64,000 bases of DNA from Bacteroides sp. (GTDB taxonomy: Bacteria; Bacteroidota; Bacteroidia; Bacteroidales; Bacteroidaceae): assembly GCF_028690125.1 (NCBI RefSeq), contig NZ_JAQVBV010000017.1, forward strand, positions 45,601-109,600, in the 5' to 3' direction. This document shows positions 8,822-18,332 of this stretch, piece by piece. The notes beneath the pieces are model-generated. The model saw only the letters and a program-made list of their open reading frames with translations. It did not search any database and had not been told where the DNA came from. The translations under genes and the position numbers were made by a program. Positions within the stretch are counted from its first letter, which is position 1. Every line of letters begins with the position of its first letter.

Positions 8822-9146
8822 GATTTATCGGCAAACTGGTGGGAGATATAAAGGATACATCAGCAAAAAGCTTTTTGAAAAACTGTTTATTGATGGAATA
8901 CAATTGATTACTAAACTCAAAAGCAACATGAAAGGAGCAATCCTGAAAGTATCAGATGGAGTACTGCTGAGAAAAAGAGCCATTATTGAAACCATTAATG
9001 ATGAACTCAAGAACATTGCACAAATAGAGCATTCAAGGCATAGGGCATTTCATGATTTTGTGGTGAATCTGTTGAGTGGAATTGCTGCATATTGCTTCTT
9101 CCCCAAGAAACCGTCTATCAACTTGGAAAAAATGGTTGATAGATAG
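8822..9146 (+). pseudogene. IS982-family transposase, C-terminal fragment
   Basis: About 100 C-terminal codons of an IS982-type transposase remain: KGYISKKLFEKLF, GIQLITKLKSNMKG, LLRKRAIIETINDELK, NIAQIEHSRHRAF and GIAAYCFFPKKPSIN. Intact members are about 290-300 residues, so the N-terminal two thirds and two of the three catalytic acids are missing. The open frame can be extended left to 8757 only through the fimbrial upstream block, so that ATG is not a native start. ATCGAACTCATGT near 9168 may be the eroded right end. In operon 2 the corresponding position leads into the AraC-type regulator gene. Confidence 0.85.
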
Positions 9147-9184
9147 CTTACTTTATTCTAATAAATTCATCGAACTCATGTTAA

Positions 9185-9406
9185 TTAGTACAATTTTAGA
9201 GTAGAAGACGTAGCCAAAAAAATGATAGCGATGATGGCCATTACTAGTGCACCACAGACAAAAACAAATATAGCGGGAAGTATGAGATCTCGATCGGTCA
9301 AAAAGTGAGGATGATTTTTTTTTTCAGGTGCGGTTCGTTGTATACGCATCATGTTATGGTCACTTCTATTCCTAGTCTCAGTGTGTGGGGATATGGTTGT
9401 TTTCAT
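9185..9406 (-). CDS. Small hypothetical protein with C-terminal membrane helix
   Basis: This is a 73-codon frame with a hydrophilic, His/Arg-rich N-terminus and one clear hydrophobic helix (LILPAIFVFVCGALVMAII) close to the C-terminus, as in a tail-anchored membrane protein. The ATG is preceded by CTAATAGT, like the AATAATAGC before the neighbouring small ORF at 9459-9680, and the two genes are 52 bp apart. No family was recognised. Other frames in this stretch are also open, so coding status is uncertain. Confidence 0.4.
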   Translation of the reverse strand: MKTTISPHTETRNRSDHNMMRIQRTAPEKKNHPHFLTDRDLILPAIFVFVCGALVMAIIAIIFLATSSTLKLY

Positions 9407-9458
9407 ACTATTAGTTATTTATATATTAATTATTTCATTGCTTTTGTGATTGAGGGCA

Positions 9459-9680
9459 TTACTCACGTTGTAGTTCAGAAGTGTTGGCAATGCTGTTTGG
9501 GATACCTCCGGGCGTTGCAGCAAGTGTTTGGATGGCCGCAGCACGGATAGTAGCTGTTCGGAGTGAGCGTTTTCCATGTGGATTATCGAGGTATGTCTGC
9601 GTTTGCAATTCATCAATGATAGAGGCACGGGCAGTTCGCTCGATTAGTTTGGCAGTTGGGGTTATCTTGTTTTTTTTCAT
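9459..9680 (-). CDS. Small hypothetical protein
   Basis: This 73-codon frame has a basic start (MKKNKITPTAKLIERTAR) and an Ala/Thr-rich remainder with a likely helical segment (RTATIRAAAIQTLAAT). It has no signal peptide or membrane helix. It lies 235 bp downstream of the end of operon 2 on the same strand and upstream of the tail-anchored ORF at 9185. Its family is not recognised. A plus-strand frame (9481-9732) overlaps it and cannot be fully excluded. Confidence 0.35.
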   Translation of the reverse strand: MKKNKITPTAKLIERTARASIIDELQTQTYLDNPHGKRSLRTATIRAAAIQTLAATPGGIPNSIANTSELQRE

Positions 9681-9915
9681 GCTATTATTCTATTTTGTGG
9701 GGATTCATGTTTTTCATCAAAGATGGCAATGAAGCAGGATATAGTAATAATAAAATTATTGTCATACAAATACATTTAAAAGTCTCTATGACGATTTTCA
9801 AGAATCTGTGATTTGGTGGTTGTTTTGCAAGTTGCTGTTTTTATAAATTATCGGAGGTGTCATCAACTCAAAGAAAAAAATGAGGTAAAAATGACTCCTT
9901 TTGCGTAAACGTCTT

Positions 9916-10812
9916 TTAGATTTCAATTTCATAATCTTTGTTTATCCAGTCGGAAATACCACACTCTATTTCCAGTGGCAAAAGGGCTTGCGATCCGTTG
10001 ATCTTCACGGTATAATTATATTGTGCGCCTGCCATGAATGACTGTCCGGCAGGAACGACATACCGCAATGTCTCGTCTCCCAAGGTAAATGTAAACTCGA
10101 TGCCATTAGCATCCTCTATCGGTAGCAGGATGGCTACGGCTATTGGTTTGCCGGATTCCTTTCGGGCAGTGATGGAACTTTCGGTCGTCGAACGATTTAT
10201 CAGGCTCCCCGTTGCCAGTTGGAAAGAAGCACGGGTACTGATGTTTCGAACTTCGACAAGAGTGTGTAGTAACTCATCTTCTGTAACATTTTCACCTTGT
10301 TTTAATTCGAAATGGAGTTTAGTCAGCATATGCTTGAATACAAACGAAACATTGGGTTGGCTCGCGCTCATACCACTGACACGGTCGGCATACAACAGAT
10401 CAAGGGGTGCAAGGGAAGTTTGAACGGATAAGTCTATTGGGACTATACCTTCTGTGACTTCATCCTTATGTGGGGCGTATGCGCTAAAAGACACAGTACT
10501 TCCGTCCATTGGATAATATAAAGTTTGGTCAGGTGTGACCGGTACAAATCCGGAGTTTTGTTCTCCTTCCGATTTGTAATACTTCCTATTTTCTGCATGG
10601 AAAGTCATCACTGCTGTTTCCGGTTCCATAAATATACCGATGGTGGCGTTTTCTTCAAAGGGTTCCAGAGGCGTAGTGGCATTTAGATTACCGATATTGG
10701 CTCCTATACGAACAGGCGTTGATTCAAATGCTTGTTCTTCTCTATTATCACTACATCCTGCTAAAACTCCTTCGAAGAGTAGGAGCAGGAAGTATAAATT
10801 TATTTGTTTCAT
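9916..10812 (-). CDS. Fimbrillin family lipoprotein, last gene of operon 2
   Basis: This 298-residue lipoprotein (lipobox LAGC, Cys20) is a plain Mfa-like_1 fimbrillin with no added domain. Motifs include FEENATIGIFM, LYYPMDGSTVSFSAYAPH, PLDLLYADRV, FVFKHMLTKLHF and VAILLPIED. The C-terminus is ECGISDWINKDYEIEI. It starts 23 bp after the preceding fimbrillin (10836-11834), which shares the G(I)..W motif near its end. It is probably a shaft or accessory subunit of the operon 2 pilus; which one cannot be told from sequence. Confidence 0.85.
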   Translation of the reverse strand: MKQINLYFLLLLFEGVLAGCSDNREEQAFESTPVRIGANIGNLNATTPLEPFEENATIGIFMEPETAVMTFHAENRKYYKSEGEQNSGFVPVTPDQTLYYPMDGSTVSFSAYAPHKDEVTEGIVPIDLSVQTSLAPLDLLYADRVSGMSASQPNVSFVFKHMLTKLHFELKQGENVTEDELLHTLVEVRNISTRASFQLATGSLINRSTTESSITARKESGKPIAVAILLPIEDANGIEFTFTLGDETLRYVVPAGQSFMAGAQYNYTVKINGSQALLPLEIECGISDWINKDYEIEI

Positions 10813-10835
10813 TTAATTTCCTGTCTTAGTGAGTT

Positions 10836-11834
10836 TTATACTTTTTCTTCCAGATCGACTTCGATGTCTTCCGCTTCATTCCATTTACCGATGCCGCAGC
10901 TCACGTCAAGTTCGTCGGCTCCTGCTGCTCCTTTTTTCAGGGTGAATATAAAGTTGTAGGAAGTTCCGCTTTCGAAGACATTCGTCGGGGTAGGAGCATT
11001 ACCTGCGTTTGCCTGATAGGTATATTCTTTTCCGTTGATGGTGAGTTTGAAAAGCACAGTTCCTTCAGCTACCGTTTGGGGGATCACCAGCGCTTTTACT
11101 CCCGATAGGCAGGGTACTGTCTTGTAGGTGGTCTTTGTAAATGATCCAGCAGGAGTGATTTCTGCTACAGTACTCTGTCCTGATACTGTTATGGGGGTGC
11201 TCAGGTTAATGATTCCGTGAGTATTCATTCCGGTCACGATGACTGTGGCAGGAAGTAAGTCCTCGGGCTTGTTGATGTCTTTTCCATTTTTCAGAATGAA
11301 GTTTACTTTCGACAGGCGGTGGAGGAAGTTAAGGTAGACAGTACCGGCTTGTGGCAATTGTCCGTCGATCTGTGCTGTCAGGAAATCGCTCTGACTGTAG
11401 TTATTACCGGTTTGCTGTTGGGTAGATACCTCAACGGTGGCTTTATCATTCACTACGGGAGATGTCTCCTGATAAGGATAGTAGGCAAATAAGGTGCATG
11501 GTTCATTACCTTCGGGCCATAAGATAGGTGTCTCTTGCGTGGCGAAGGCAGCATTCGTTGTTTCAGATCCTGCCGTGGTGCATACGAATGGAACATTCTC
11601 ATGGAAGGCTGTGAGGGTCTCATTTTCTGCTGTCCATAGGCTGAATCCTATTTTGTCATCCTTAGCAAACCACGAACTTAGTCCGGAATCAGCGGTCCGG
11701 TTGAGTACGGGAGTGACAATGGAGGTGGAAAGACGAATTTCTCTGCTACTCGCTTCATTTTCTTCGTCCTGCGTGCAGGAGGAGGTAGTTGTGGTGGCGA
11801 TAGCGAATATAAGAATGAGAGAGATTTGTTTCAT
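10836..11834 (-). CDS. Fimbrillin family lipoprotein
   Basis: This 332-residue protein has a signal with lipobox TSSC (Cys20). An Arg-Thr (NRTADSG) lies ahead of the first strand, a plausible proteolytic maturation point by analogy with Porphyromonas fimbrillins. The family motifs FAKDDKIGFSLW, PILWPEGNEPCTLFAYYPY, SQSDFLTAQI, FLHRLSKVNFIL and ALVIPQTV are clear. It ends CGIGKWNEAEDIEVDLEEKV. It lies between an FISUMP-tailed fimbrillin upstream (74 bp gap) and the terminal fimbrillin downstream. The simple architecture suits a polymerising subunit. Confidence 0.87.
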   Translation of the reverse strand: MKQISLILIFAIATTTTSSCTQDEENEASSREIRLSTSIVTPVLNRTADSGLSSWFAKDDKIGFSLWTAENETLTAFHENVPFVCTTAGSETTNAAFATQETPILWPEGNEPCTLFAYYPYQETSPVVNDKATVEVSTQQQTGNNYSQSDFLTAQIDGQLPQAGTVYLNFLHRLSKVNFILKNGKDINKPEDLLPATVIVTGMNTHGIINLSTPITVSGQSTVAEITPAGSFTKTTYKTVPCLSGVKALVIPQTVAEGTVLFKLTINGKEYTYQANAGNAPTPTNVFESGTSYNFIFTLKKGAAGADELDVSCGIGKWNEAEDIEVDLEEKV

Positions 11835-11908
11835 GACTGTTCTGTCTTTAATTAAGTTATTTTATATGTCGGACAACTCAGAATTACGAGTTGTCCGACT
11901 AATCCCAC

Positions 11909-13594
11909 TTATCGATTTTGGATGTAACGTACTGCGTAAGTCTCGTCCATAGGAGTGATTGCTACAGGCTGTGTAACACCTTTTGCATCGAAAGAGAAAG
12001 TTTTTGCTTCATCTCCATCTTTCATCCAGTAGATACCTTGACCTGCCTTTGTATCCTTTTCGGTCGAAGGAAGATAGATTATTTCCGGTCGGGTAACGGG
12101 GTAACTATTTCGTATTGCTTCGTACTTTTCCGCTTGAGTAATCCCGCTTCCTCCGGCATTGTTTATAACTATATTGAAATTTTCCGGTCCGCCGCTTTTC
12201 CAGTAACTCAACTTTAGTTTGGCATCGGTTCCTGTGCCTTGGTATTCCCATCGCATCCAATAGGTTTTTCCTCCCGCGTCTGTTTTGATACCATAAATCA
12301 CCTTGTGGGCAGCGTCACAAAAATACATTCCGTCAGAAGATACAGCCTCTTTATCGAATCCAATTTCAGTGGATGTCGGCCATATCTCTGCGATTTCAGC
12401 GGATGTAGGTAAGTGATAGCCCATGGTGAGTTTATCCACTGAGGCTTCCTTCCAGTTCCAAACGCTTTTTGTGCTCTCCGTCAGGTTTTCTTTCTGTAAG
12501 ATGATGTTACAGAAAGAGGTCAGTTTTTCCGGTGTGCCCGTTGTGGTTCCTCCATCGTTCCAGCCAATGATATCAGTTTTTACGGTGATACCGTAGCGAC
12601 CTAGTACAATCCGGTAGAGGTAGTGCGTATTGGGCTCGAACTTGGTGTCCGTTTCCACCGGATAACGGAAATACTTCGTCTCCTTTCCCGTCCCGCAGGT
12701 GAAGAGGAGCAGGTTTGTTCCTCCTTTGACCGTTTGTGGAATGAAGATCGCTTTGTGCAGATAGTGGTATGTTACGCCGACATTTATCTGCTCATTGGTT
12801 GGGGTGATGGGATCGAAATCCGTTGCGTTGGGCACTACTGTCGCTTCCCCTTTGGTGAAATCGATGTTTGAACTGGCAACCGTACCGATGATTTCCACTT
12901 TGTAAGGTTTGTCGGCAGGTTTGGGCAGGAATTCCTCGTTCAGAGTCACTTCGATGGTCATTTTACTGAGCAGGTGTGAGAACTTTAGATCAATCGGGTC
13001 ACTACTCTTTCCTACACTGTTGGTTTTCTTTTGGTTTTGACATTTTGCGTACATCAGGTCGCTCAACTGGTAGTTACTACGTTTGGCACTACCGGTCTTG
13101 CTATTGTTGCCCGATTGGTCGGTGAGCACTTCAAAAGGTACGGCGGTCATCACTTCGGCATTGTCGTTGATTACAGCCGAGTAGGGCGAGTAGGCGAATA
13201 CATCGATGGGGGTTTTCGTGTCTGCCCACTGCATCACTTCGGGCTTTTCTGGTGTCCACAAGGAGGTGCCTCCATTTACAGAGAAGGTATGCTTCATATT
13301 GTCCGAGTGGTTGCCATACAGTTTCAGCGTTCCAGGGGTGAATAGGTTTTCGGATAAGCGGTCATAGTTCACCACATAAATTCCGATTTCATCCCCGGTT
13401 TCGAATGTTGAGGCTAGTGACGTGTTGTCCGCCACGCGCGTCTTCGCTTCCTGCCCTCCATCCACCGACGCAGTAAACCGGATCGCCGTATCGGTGGATG
13501 AGAGATTTGAATCCGTAATGTTGTCCGTGCAGCTATATAAAAGTAGCAGCACGAACCCTATTGCGGGAGAGAATATTTTGGTATGTGGTTTCAT
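11909..13594 (-). CDS. Fimbrillin with C-terminal FISUMP-like domain
   Basis: This 561-residue lipoprotein has its lipobox at YSC near residue 22. Residues about 35-350 are fimbrillin (TFETGDEIGIYVVNYD, IDVFAYSPYS, YQLSDLMYAKC, LKFSHLLSKMTIEV, IFIPQTV). Residues about 370-561 form a second domain with GYHLPTSAEIAEIWP, IYWMKDG and AVRYIQNR, a FISUMP/DUF1566-like (C-type-lectin-like) layout. The same design appears in the next two tailed fimbrillins upstream (13606-15279 and 16356-18329). The gene starts 11 bp after 13606-15279. Inferred role: accessory or tip subunit carrying a binding domain. Confidence 0.83.
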   Translation of the reverse strand: MKPHTKIFSPAIGFVLLLLYSCTDNITDSNLSSTDTAIRFTASVDGGQEAKTRVADNTSLASTFETGDEIGIYVVNYDRLSENLFTPGTLKLYGNHSDNMKHTFSVNGGTSLWTPEKPEVMQWADTKTPIDVFAYSPYSAVINDNAEVMTAVPFEVLTDQSGNNSKTGSAKRSNYQLSDLMYAKCQNQKKTNSVGKSSDPIDLKFSHLLSKMTIEVTLNEEFLPKPADKPYKVEIIGTVASSNIDFTKGEATVVPNATDFDPITPTNEQINVGVTYHYLHKAIFIPQTVKGGTNLLLFTCGTGKETKYFRYPVETDTKFEPNTHYLYRIVLGRYGITVKTDIIGWNDGGTTTGTPEKLTSFCNIILQKENLTESTKSVWNWKEASVDKLTMGYHLPTSAEIAEIWPTSTEIGFDKEAVSSDGMYFCDAAHKVIYGIKTDAGGKTYWMRWEYQGTGTDAKLKLSYWKSGGPENFNIVINNAGGSGITQAEKYEAIRNSYPVTRPEIIYLPSTEKDTKAGQGIYWMKDGDEAKTFSFDAKGVTQPVAITPMDETYAVRYIQNR

Positions 13595-13605
13595 ATTTAA
13601 TCAAT

Positions 13606-15279
13606 TCAATTAAACTTCTGAATACAACGTACACTGCATTTCTTTCCGGAAACAGCATCGGTTTTCATGCTAATTTGGGTAGCATCGAAATTCATATACT
13701 TTTTGTCTGTTGCTGTCCAATAGCTTCCGCTACCATTTCCGTCTGAAGCAGGTAGAATCAGTACTTGCGCTTGGCTTTTTGGGAAAAGGGCTTTTACTTC
13801 ATTGGTTGTTTTGTTATCTAATGTAGTACCAGCGGTCACTGCGTCTGTCCAAGTACTTATTCTAAGATATTTGGTAATAGTCGGAGTAGTCGTAGTCAGA
13901 TATTGCCAGCTAAAGAAATATTTGTCTGTTCCGACTTTCTTGATACCATAAATAGTATTTACCCCATCTGAATAATATTCATTATCTTCATCTAATATAT
14001 ATCCAGAAGTGTTGAATTTGACACTATTAGCAGGAAGTATAGCTGCAAACTCTTCTGGTGTAGGCAATCGGTATCCGGCAGGAGCCAATGATGTTTTCCA
14101 TTCATAAGTTTCTCCTAACGGATAGGTGGCATTTGTCCCGAAATTGGATGTAGACCAGAATAGCTTGTTGAAATCAGATGTTTTGTCAGCGTCTCCTGTG
14201 TCTTCGTTATTATCGGGAGTCCAGTCATTAATGGCTGTTTCAGTAGAAACAGTGATATTATAACTTCCTACTGTGATGTTGAATATATGATGGAAACCCG
14301 ACTTGAACGTAAATGACGATGGGGCATAGTTATATACCTTTCCATTTACATTGAGGCTAATCAATGTATTGTTTGTAATAGTCTGTGGCACTACGATAGC
14401 CTGATAATCACGGGTGTCACCCGTTGATGCTAAACTTGCGGGAGTGATAGGTTGTATATCCGTAGTCGTTTCATTCACTATAGCTATGTCTGTACCTGTC
14501 GTCTCCGGCTTGCCATCATTGCCTGCTGTCTTTTTGGTAAAGTCGATTAATGAATTTACATTCGTCCCGGTGATGGAGATGCTATGGGTAGGTACTACAA
14601 TATTACCACTTGCGTCTTTAAACTCATCATTGAACGTTACGTGGATGGTTGCCTTACTCAACACATGGTTGAATATCAGTTTAACCGGAGCACCCGCTTG
14701 ACCTGTCTCTGTATTTTTTGTTGCATTCGCCGAATGTGCCCAAAGCAAATCACTTAATTGATAATTGCTTCGTTTGGCATTTGTTTCCGTTTTCGACTGA
14801 TTTGTTTTTACTGCGAAAGGCACCTTGGTCATGTCTGTCACGCTTGTGGTAATGTCAGATAGATAAGGATAATAGGCAGTAAGGTAAACACTGTTCTGAT
14901 TGTTGTTCCATAACATCGAGCCTTGACTACTTTCCCATATATTCTTGTCATTCAGCGTATGTTTTATATTATCGGCGTGATTTCCCAACGGGAGCAGTGT
15001 GCCGTCCGCCACCACTGAGCCGGATACGTCGTTATCTACCACAAAGATACCTATCTCATCGTCTTTCTCAAATGCTTTACCATCAACAGCTGCTATGCGC
15101 GGCTGTGTATCTTTCGCTCCATTGATAAGTGCCGACACTCTGATTTGGTTGTCGTCTACATAAGTTTCGGAACTTTCATTCTTTTCACATCCTGCTAAAA
15201 ACAGAAGTGCCATGCAACCATATAAGCTGTGCTTCCAAAGGTCAATGGTCTTGTTACATTCATTGTTTGATTTCATCAT
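13606..15279 (-). CDS. Fimbrillin with C-terminal FISUMP-like domain
   Basis: This 557-residue lipoprotein (LAGCEKN near residue 31) has a fimbrillin region with FEKDDEIGIFVVDND, VYLTAYYPYL, NYQLSDLLWAHS, LIFNHVLSKATIHV and AIVVPQTI. From about residue 375 there is a FISUMP-like tail: GYRLPTPEEFAAILP, YGIKKVGTDKYFFSWQ, GSYWTATDKKYMNF and CSVRCIQKFN. It is closely related in design to 11909-13594, sharing DNIKHT, YQLSDL and YGIK motifs, so the pair looks like an intra-operon duplication that then diverged. It is 44 bp downstream of the plain fimbrillin at 15324. Confidence 0.85.
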   Translation of the reverse strand: MMKSNNECNKTIDLWKHSLYGCMALLFLAGCEKNESSETYVDDNQIRVSALINGAKDTQPRIAAVDGKAFEKDDEIGIFVVDNDVSGSVVADGTLLPLGNHADNIKHTLNDKNIWESSQGSMLWNNNQNSVYLTAYYPYLSDITTSVTDMTKVPFAVKTNQSKTETNAKRSNYQLSDLLWAHSANATKNTETGQAGAPVKLIFNHVLSKATIHVTFNDEFKDASGNIVVPTHSISITGTNVNSLIDFTKKTAGNDGKPETTGTDIAIVNETTTDIQPITPASLASTGDTRDYQAIVVPQTITNNTLISLNVNGKVYNYAPSSFTFKSGFHHIFNITVGSYNITVSTETAINDWTPDNNEDTGDADKTSDFNKLFWSTSNFGTNATYPLGETYEWKTSLAPAGYRLPTPEEFAAILPANSVKFNTSGYILDEDNEYYSDGVNTIYGIKKVGTDKYFFSWQYLTTTTPTITKYLRISTWTDAVTAGTTLDNKTTNEVKALFPKSQAQVLILPASDGNGSGSYWTATDKKYMNFDATQISMKTDAVSGKKCSVRCIQKFN

Positions 15280-15323
15280 TTCTTTATTTTTAATTCATTA
15301 TATATTTGTTTAAAGATTTATCT

Positions 15324-16352
15324 TTATTCTCCTTCGGCATCTCCGTTGGTGAATCCTCCGTTGTCCCAAGCATTGATAGAGGTAGATACCTCGATGTTAC
15401 TTACTCCAATTTCTTTCTTAACTGTGATAACGAAACGTTGCTGCATACCGCTTTGCAGATAAATGTTATCACGGGCGTGGTATGGATATTCTATGCCGTC
15501 AATGAATACCGAGAAGAGATGCGTCCCGTTTTTCACTTCCTGAGGTATCACAATCGCTTTTACGCCTTCATAGTAAATTTCACCTTTGTCCGAGGTTATT
15601 TGTTGAAATTCACCTGCAGGAGTTAGTATCTCTTCGGTCGCTTCGCCAGTCGGTTCAAAGGCAGGCGTAGCGTTGAAGTCATAGGTTCCTTTGAGCTTTT
15701 GCCCGTACAGTTTTATGGTAGCTTGTAACAGACTGGGGTTTTCAGCATACGATTCTGTCTTAAGGCGGAAAATTACCTTCGATAGCAGATGCCTGAAGGC
15801 CAAAGCAACGGAAACGTGTTCCGGTTGCACTCCGTCCCTTGTAATCGTCCCCTGCTGACAGGTTCCCAGATAATCACTTTCGGTATATCCGTCGTTCTGT
15901 TGATTGGCGGAGAGGCGAATGTTGAATTTACCTGCTGTTCCCTCCTCTTGTTTGTCGGGGTAAAGGGCGTAGAAGCGGGCGTTGTGTTGCTGCTCTTCGG
16001 TGAGGTAAAGCGGCAGTTCGGTGTCGTTATCGGGATGACAGACAGTGAAGGCGATATTTTCGTAACCCGAGGCCTGTGCGATTAGTTTCCGTACCTGATG
16101 TCCGTCATCATCTGTATCTTCTGTAGGTGAGTACTCTACAGTGAGATGTACCTTGTCTCCTTGAGTGAAAGATGTTTGCAGCCTGTTGTCTGTAGTACGG
16201 GTTTCGGCCGGGATACCCGCAACAAATCGTACCGGGAGTGGAGAATTCTCCGGCAATTCCGGCAGTTCCGACCGGCTGCTGCAAGCAGTGGCAAGCAACA
16301 AACAGCCGTAGACGCCGGTCATTAGTAAAGTTCTCCCTATTGTTTGTTTCAT
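15324..16352 (-). CDS. Fimbrillin family lipoprotein
   Basis: This 342-residue protein has a lipobox TACS-type signal (Cys near residue 24). It is a plain fimbrillin: an Arg-rich site (AETRTTDN), SFTQGDKVHLTVEY, ARFYALYPDK, ESDYLGTCQQG, LAFRHLLSKVIFRL and AIVIPQEV. The C-terminus is EVSTSINAWDNGGFTNGD. The gene starts 3 bp after the stop of the upstream tailed fimbrillin (16356-18329), implying coupling. A sub-frame at 16108-16395 is a shadow, not a gene. Confidence 0.86.
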   Translation of the reverse strand: MKQTIGRTLLMTGVYGCLLLATACSSRSELPELPENSPLPVRFVAGIPAETRTTDNRLQTSFTQGDKVHLTVEYSPTEDTDDDGHQVRKLIAQASGYENIAFTVCHPDNDTELPLYLTEEQQHNARFYALYPDKQEEGTAGKFNIRLSANQQNDGYTESDYLGTCQQGTITRDGVQPEHVSVALAFRHLLSKVIFRLKTESYAENPSLLQATIKLYGQKLKGTYDFNATPAFEPTGEATEEILTPAGEFQQITSDKGEIYYEGVKAIVIPQEVKNGTHLFSVFIDGIEYPYHARDNIYLQSGMQQRFVITVKKEIGVSNIEVSTSINAWDNGGFTNGDAEGE

Positions 16353-16355
16353 ATC

Positions 16356-18329
16356 TTATTTCATTTTTCTTGTACTTACACATCGCACGGAACATCCGTG
16401 GGCGCGAGGATATTCGGTTACTTGCGGACCTTTCGCTTCAAAAGAGAGCCCCCAAGCAGTTCCTTCTGTAGTTCCCGGCGTAGACGACCAGTAGTGACCG
16501 TATGTATTTAGGTCATCTACTTTCTTGTGCTGATATGCACCGGTCGATTTATCTATCCCTCCGGCACAAGGAAATTCCAGAATAGCTTCTGCTTTCCCAA
16601 TGAAATACTTCTCTTTTATTTTTTGCAAGTCTTTACCTTCAAAAGAGGCATCCATGTTTGCTTTTCTATATTCCAGATGGAGATAGGAGATATAGTTTGC
16701 CGTGATATTTTTCCTTTGCCAACTTATCAGGTACGCATCGGGTGTGCCTTGTTTCTTAAGCCCATATAGTATGACAGATGAGCCGGTTGTGCCAGGTGTC
16801 GGGTCGAATATATAATGTGCTATTGACTTAGCAGTCGGGTCTGACGTAAGTATTTCATCCGTCTGTATCTGCACCTCCGTCTTATTATTATCATTATTTA
16901 TATTTCCTGTAATTCCCCGTAATTCGTATGCGGTGGGCAGCCGGTATCCTTTAGGACAAGGACCTTGTACGTTTTCTCCCACCCAAAAGGTGTTATCGGA
17001 TGGAGAGGTCAGCCAATCATTTCCACTGGCGTTGGTGATAAAGTAATTTTTGTATGTTTCGATGTCGCTTGTTACGATAGGACCTGTATATACTTCAGAG
17101 GCAGTTATACTTTTGGGGAATCCGATATCGTGCCCCCATTGATAGAATTTGCCTAAGCTCGGATCCCAGTTGTACTCATAGTTTACCGAAGTTGCTCCCA
17201 GATTGTATCGGTTCCATTCCAGTTCGTTGAATACCACGTTGCTCATGATGATTTCTTCCTGCTGACCACTTTCGCCATCTGCCCAAGAGATAGAGTTAGT
17301 TGTGGTTACGTTTAATTCGTTCTTGCCTACTGTGATGTCGAAACGGTAGTTTGTACCACTTTTGAGGATAAACGGAGTGCCATTGTCCTGAGTCGGTTGG
17401 TAGACTAAATGAAATGTTTCGTTCGTAGTAGTTGTTACAGCGACTGAAATCATTTCTTTTGTAATGGTTTGCGGCACAAGGATGGCTTTGTAGGAGGCGT
17501 CGTATGCCTTTCCCTGTGCGTCGTCGATGGGGGTGAATTTGTAGGGTATCACTCCAATTTGTGCTCCGCTAGTTAGAGGCAGTGCTACAGGAGATGTCTC
17601 TGTATCTGTAGTAGAGAGATTGATGGCGGCTGTTCCATAAAGGTTGTTTAGTTTCAATTTGTGAGAGGCAACGATGGAGTTGCCAGCCAAGTCTTTGAAC
17701 TCATTATTAAATCGGAGGTTGATTTGTATTTTGCTTAGGGCATGTACAAACTCCATTGCTAAAGCCGGATCAGTAGAATTACGTTCGGTTTTCTTCATCC
17801 GGTTTACCGAGCATAGCAAATCATTGTAACTATAGTTCTCTTTCTCTTGCTGATCTTCCTTTATATTGAAAGGAATCTGCTTCATATCTGTATCGGGAGT
17901 AACAGTTAGATGATTGTATGGGAAATAGCCGCATACACCAATGGCTGTTTTTGTGGATGAAGGCCAGTACATTTGCTCCGTATCTTCGGGTGTTGGATCT
18001 TTCATCTTCCATACCGAGCCATCGAAGTAGTGGCGTATATTATTGGCATGATTTTCACGAGGGAGTAACTCTTCGGGGGTATCTCCTACGTAGTCTACAA
18101 TATAGATTCCTATTTCATCGTTCGTAGCAAAGGTAGTTTTTTCACCATCGGCAGCAGCATTTCCGGTAGTTCCTCTTGTTTCGGTAGCAACCGGTGTGCC
18201 GGCTATGGAGGCGGATATACGGATGAGGTCGTTGTCCGAAAGCGAACGACGTTCTTCCGTTTCTTCTGCTGAACAGGCAGCGAGGAACAAGAGAGCAAAG
18301 AGGATTAGGTATTTATTCGTATAGCTCAT
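16356..18329 (-). CDS. Fimbrillin with C-terminal FISUMP (Fib_succ_major-type) domain
   Basis: This 657-residue lipoprotein (lipobox AACS near residue 19) has a fimbrillin region with TFATNDEIGIYIVDYV, MYWPSSTKTAIGVCGYFPY, NDLLCSV, MEFVHALSKIQINL and AILVPQTI. From about residue 370 the tail reads NRYNLGATSVNYEY, FYQWGHDIGFP, GPCPKGYRLPTAYELRGITG, GHYWSSTPG and CSVRCVS. These are textbook FISUMP/Fib_succ_major motifs, the clearest example in this operon. It starts 3 bp after the FG-GAP fimbrillin (18333-20555). It is probably an adhesive accessory subunit. Confidence 0.88.
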   Translation of the reverse strand: MSYTNKYLILFALLFLAACSAEETEERRSLSDNDLIRISASIAGTPVATETRGTTGNAAADGEKTTFATNDEIGIYIVDYVGDTPEELLPRENHANNIRHYFDGSVWKMKDPTPEDTEQMYWPSSTKTAIGVCGYFPYNHLTVTPDTDMKQIPFNIKEDQQEKENYSYNDLLCSVNRMKKTERNSTDPALAMEFVHALSKIQINLRFNNEFKDLAGNSIVASHKLKLNNLYGTAAINLSTTDTETSPVALPLTSGAQIGVIPYKFTPIDDAQGKAYDASYKAILVPQTITKEMISVAVTTTTNETFHLVYQPTQDNGTPFILKSGTNYRFDITVGKNELNVTTTNSISWADGESGQQEEIIMSNVVFNELEWNRYNLGATSVNYEYNWDPSLGKFYQWGHDIGFPKSITASEVYTGPIVTSDIETYKNYFITNASGNDWLTSPSDNTFWVGENVQGPCPKGYRLPTAYELRGITGNINNDNNKTEVQIQTDEILTSDPTAKSIAHYIFDPTPGTTGSSVILYGLKKQGTPDAYLISWQRKNITANYISYLHLEYRKANMDASFEGKDLQKIKEKYFIGKAEAILEFPCAGGIDKSTGAYQHKKVDDLNTYGHYWSSTPGTTEGTAWGLSFEAKGPQVTEYPRAHGCSVRCVSTRKMK

Positions 18330-18332
18330 TTG

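Noticed and set aside
9481..9732. Plus-strand ORF with a hydrophobic C-terminus
   Set aside because: It overlaps the minus-strand ORF at 9459-9680 and has no clear start context. The minus-strand pair looks slightly more gene-like, but neither is certain.
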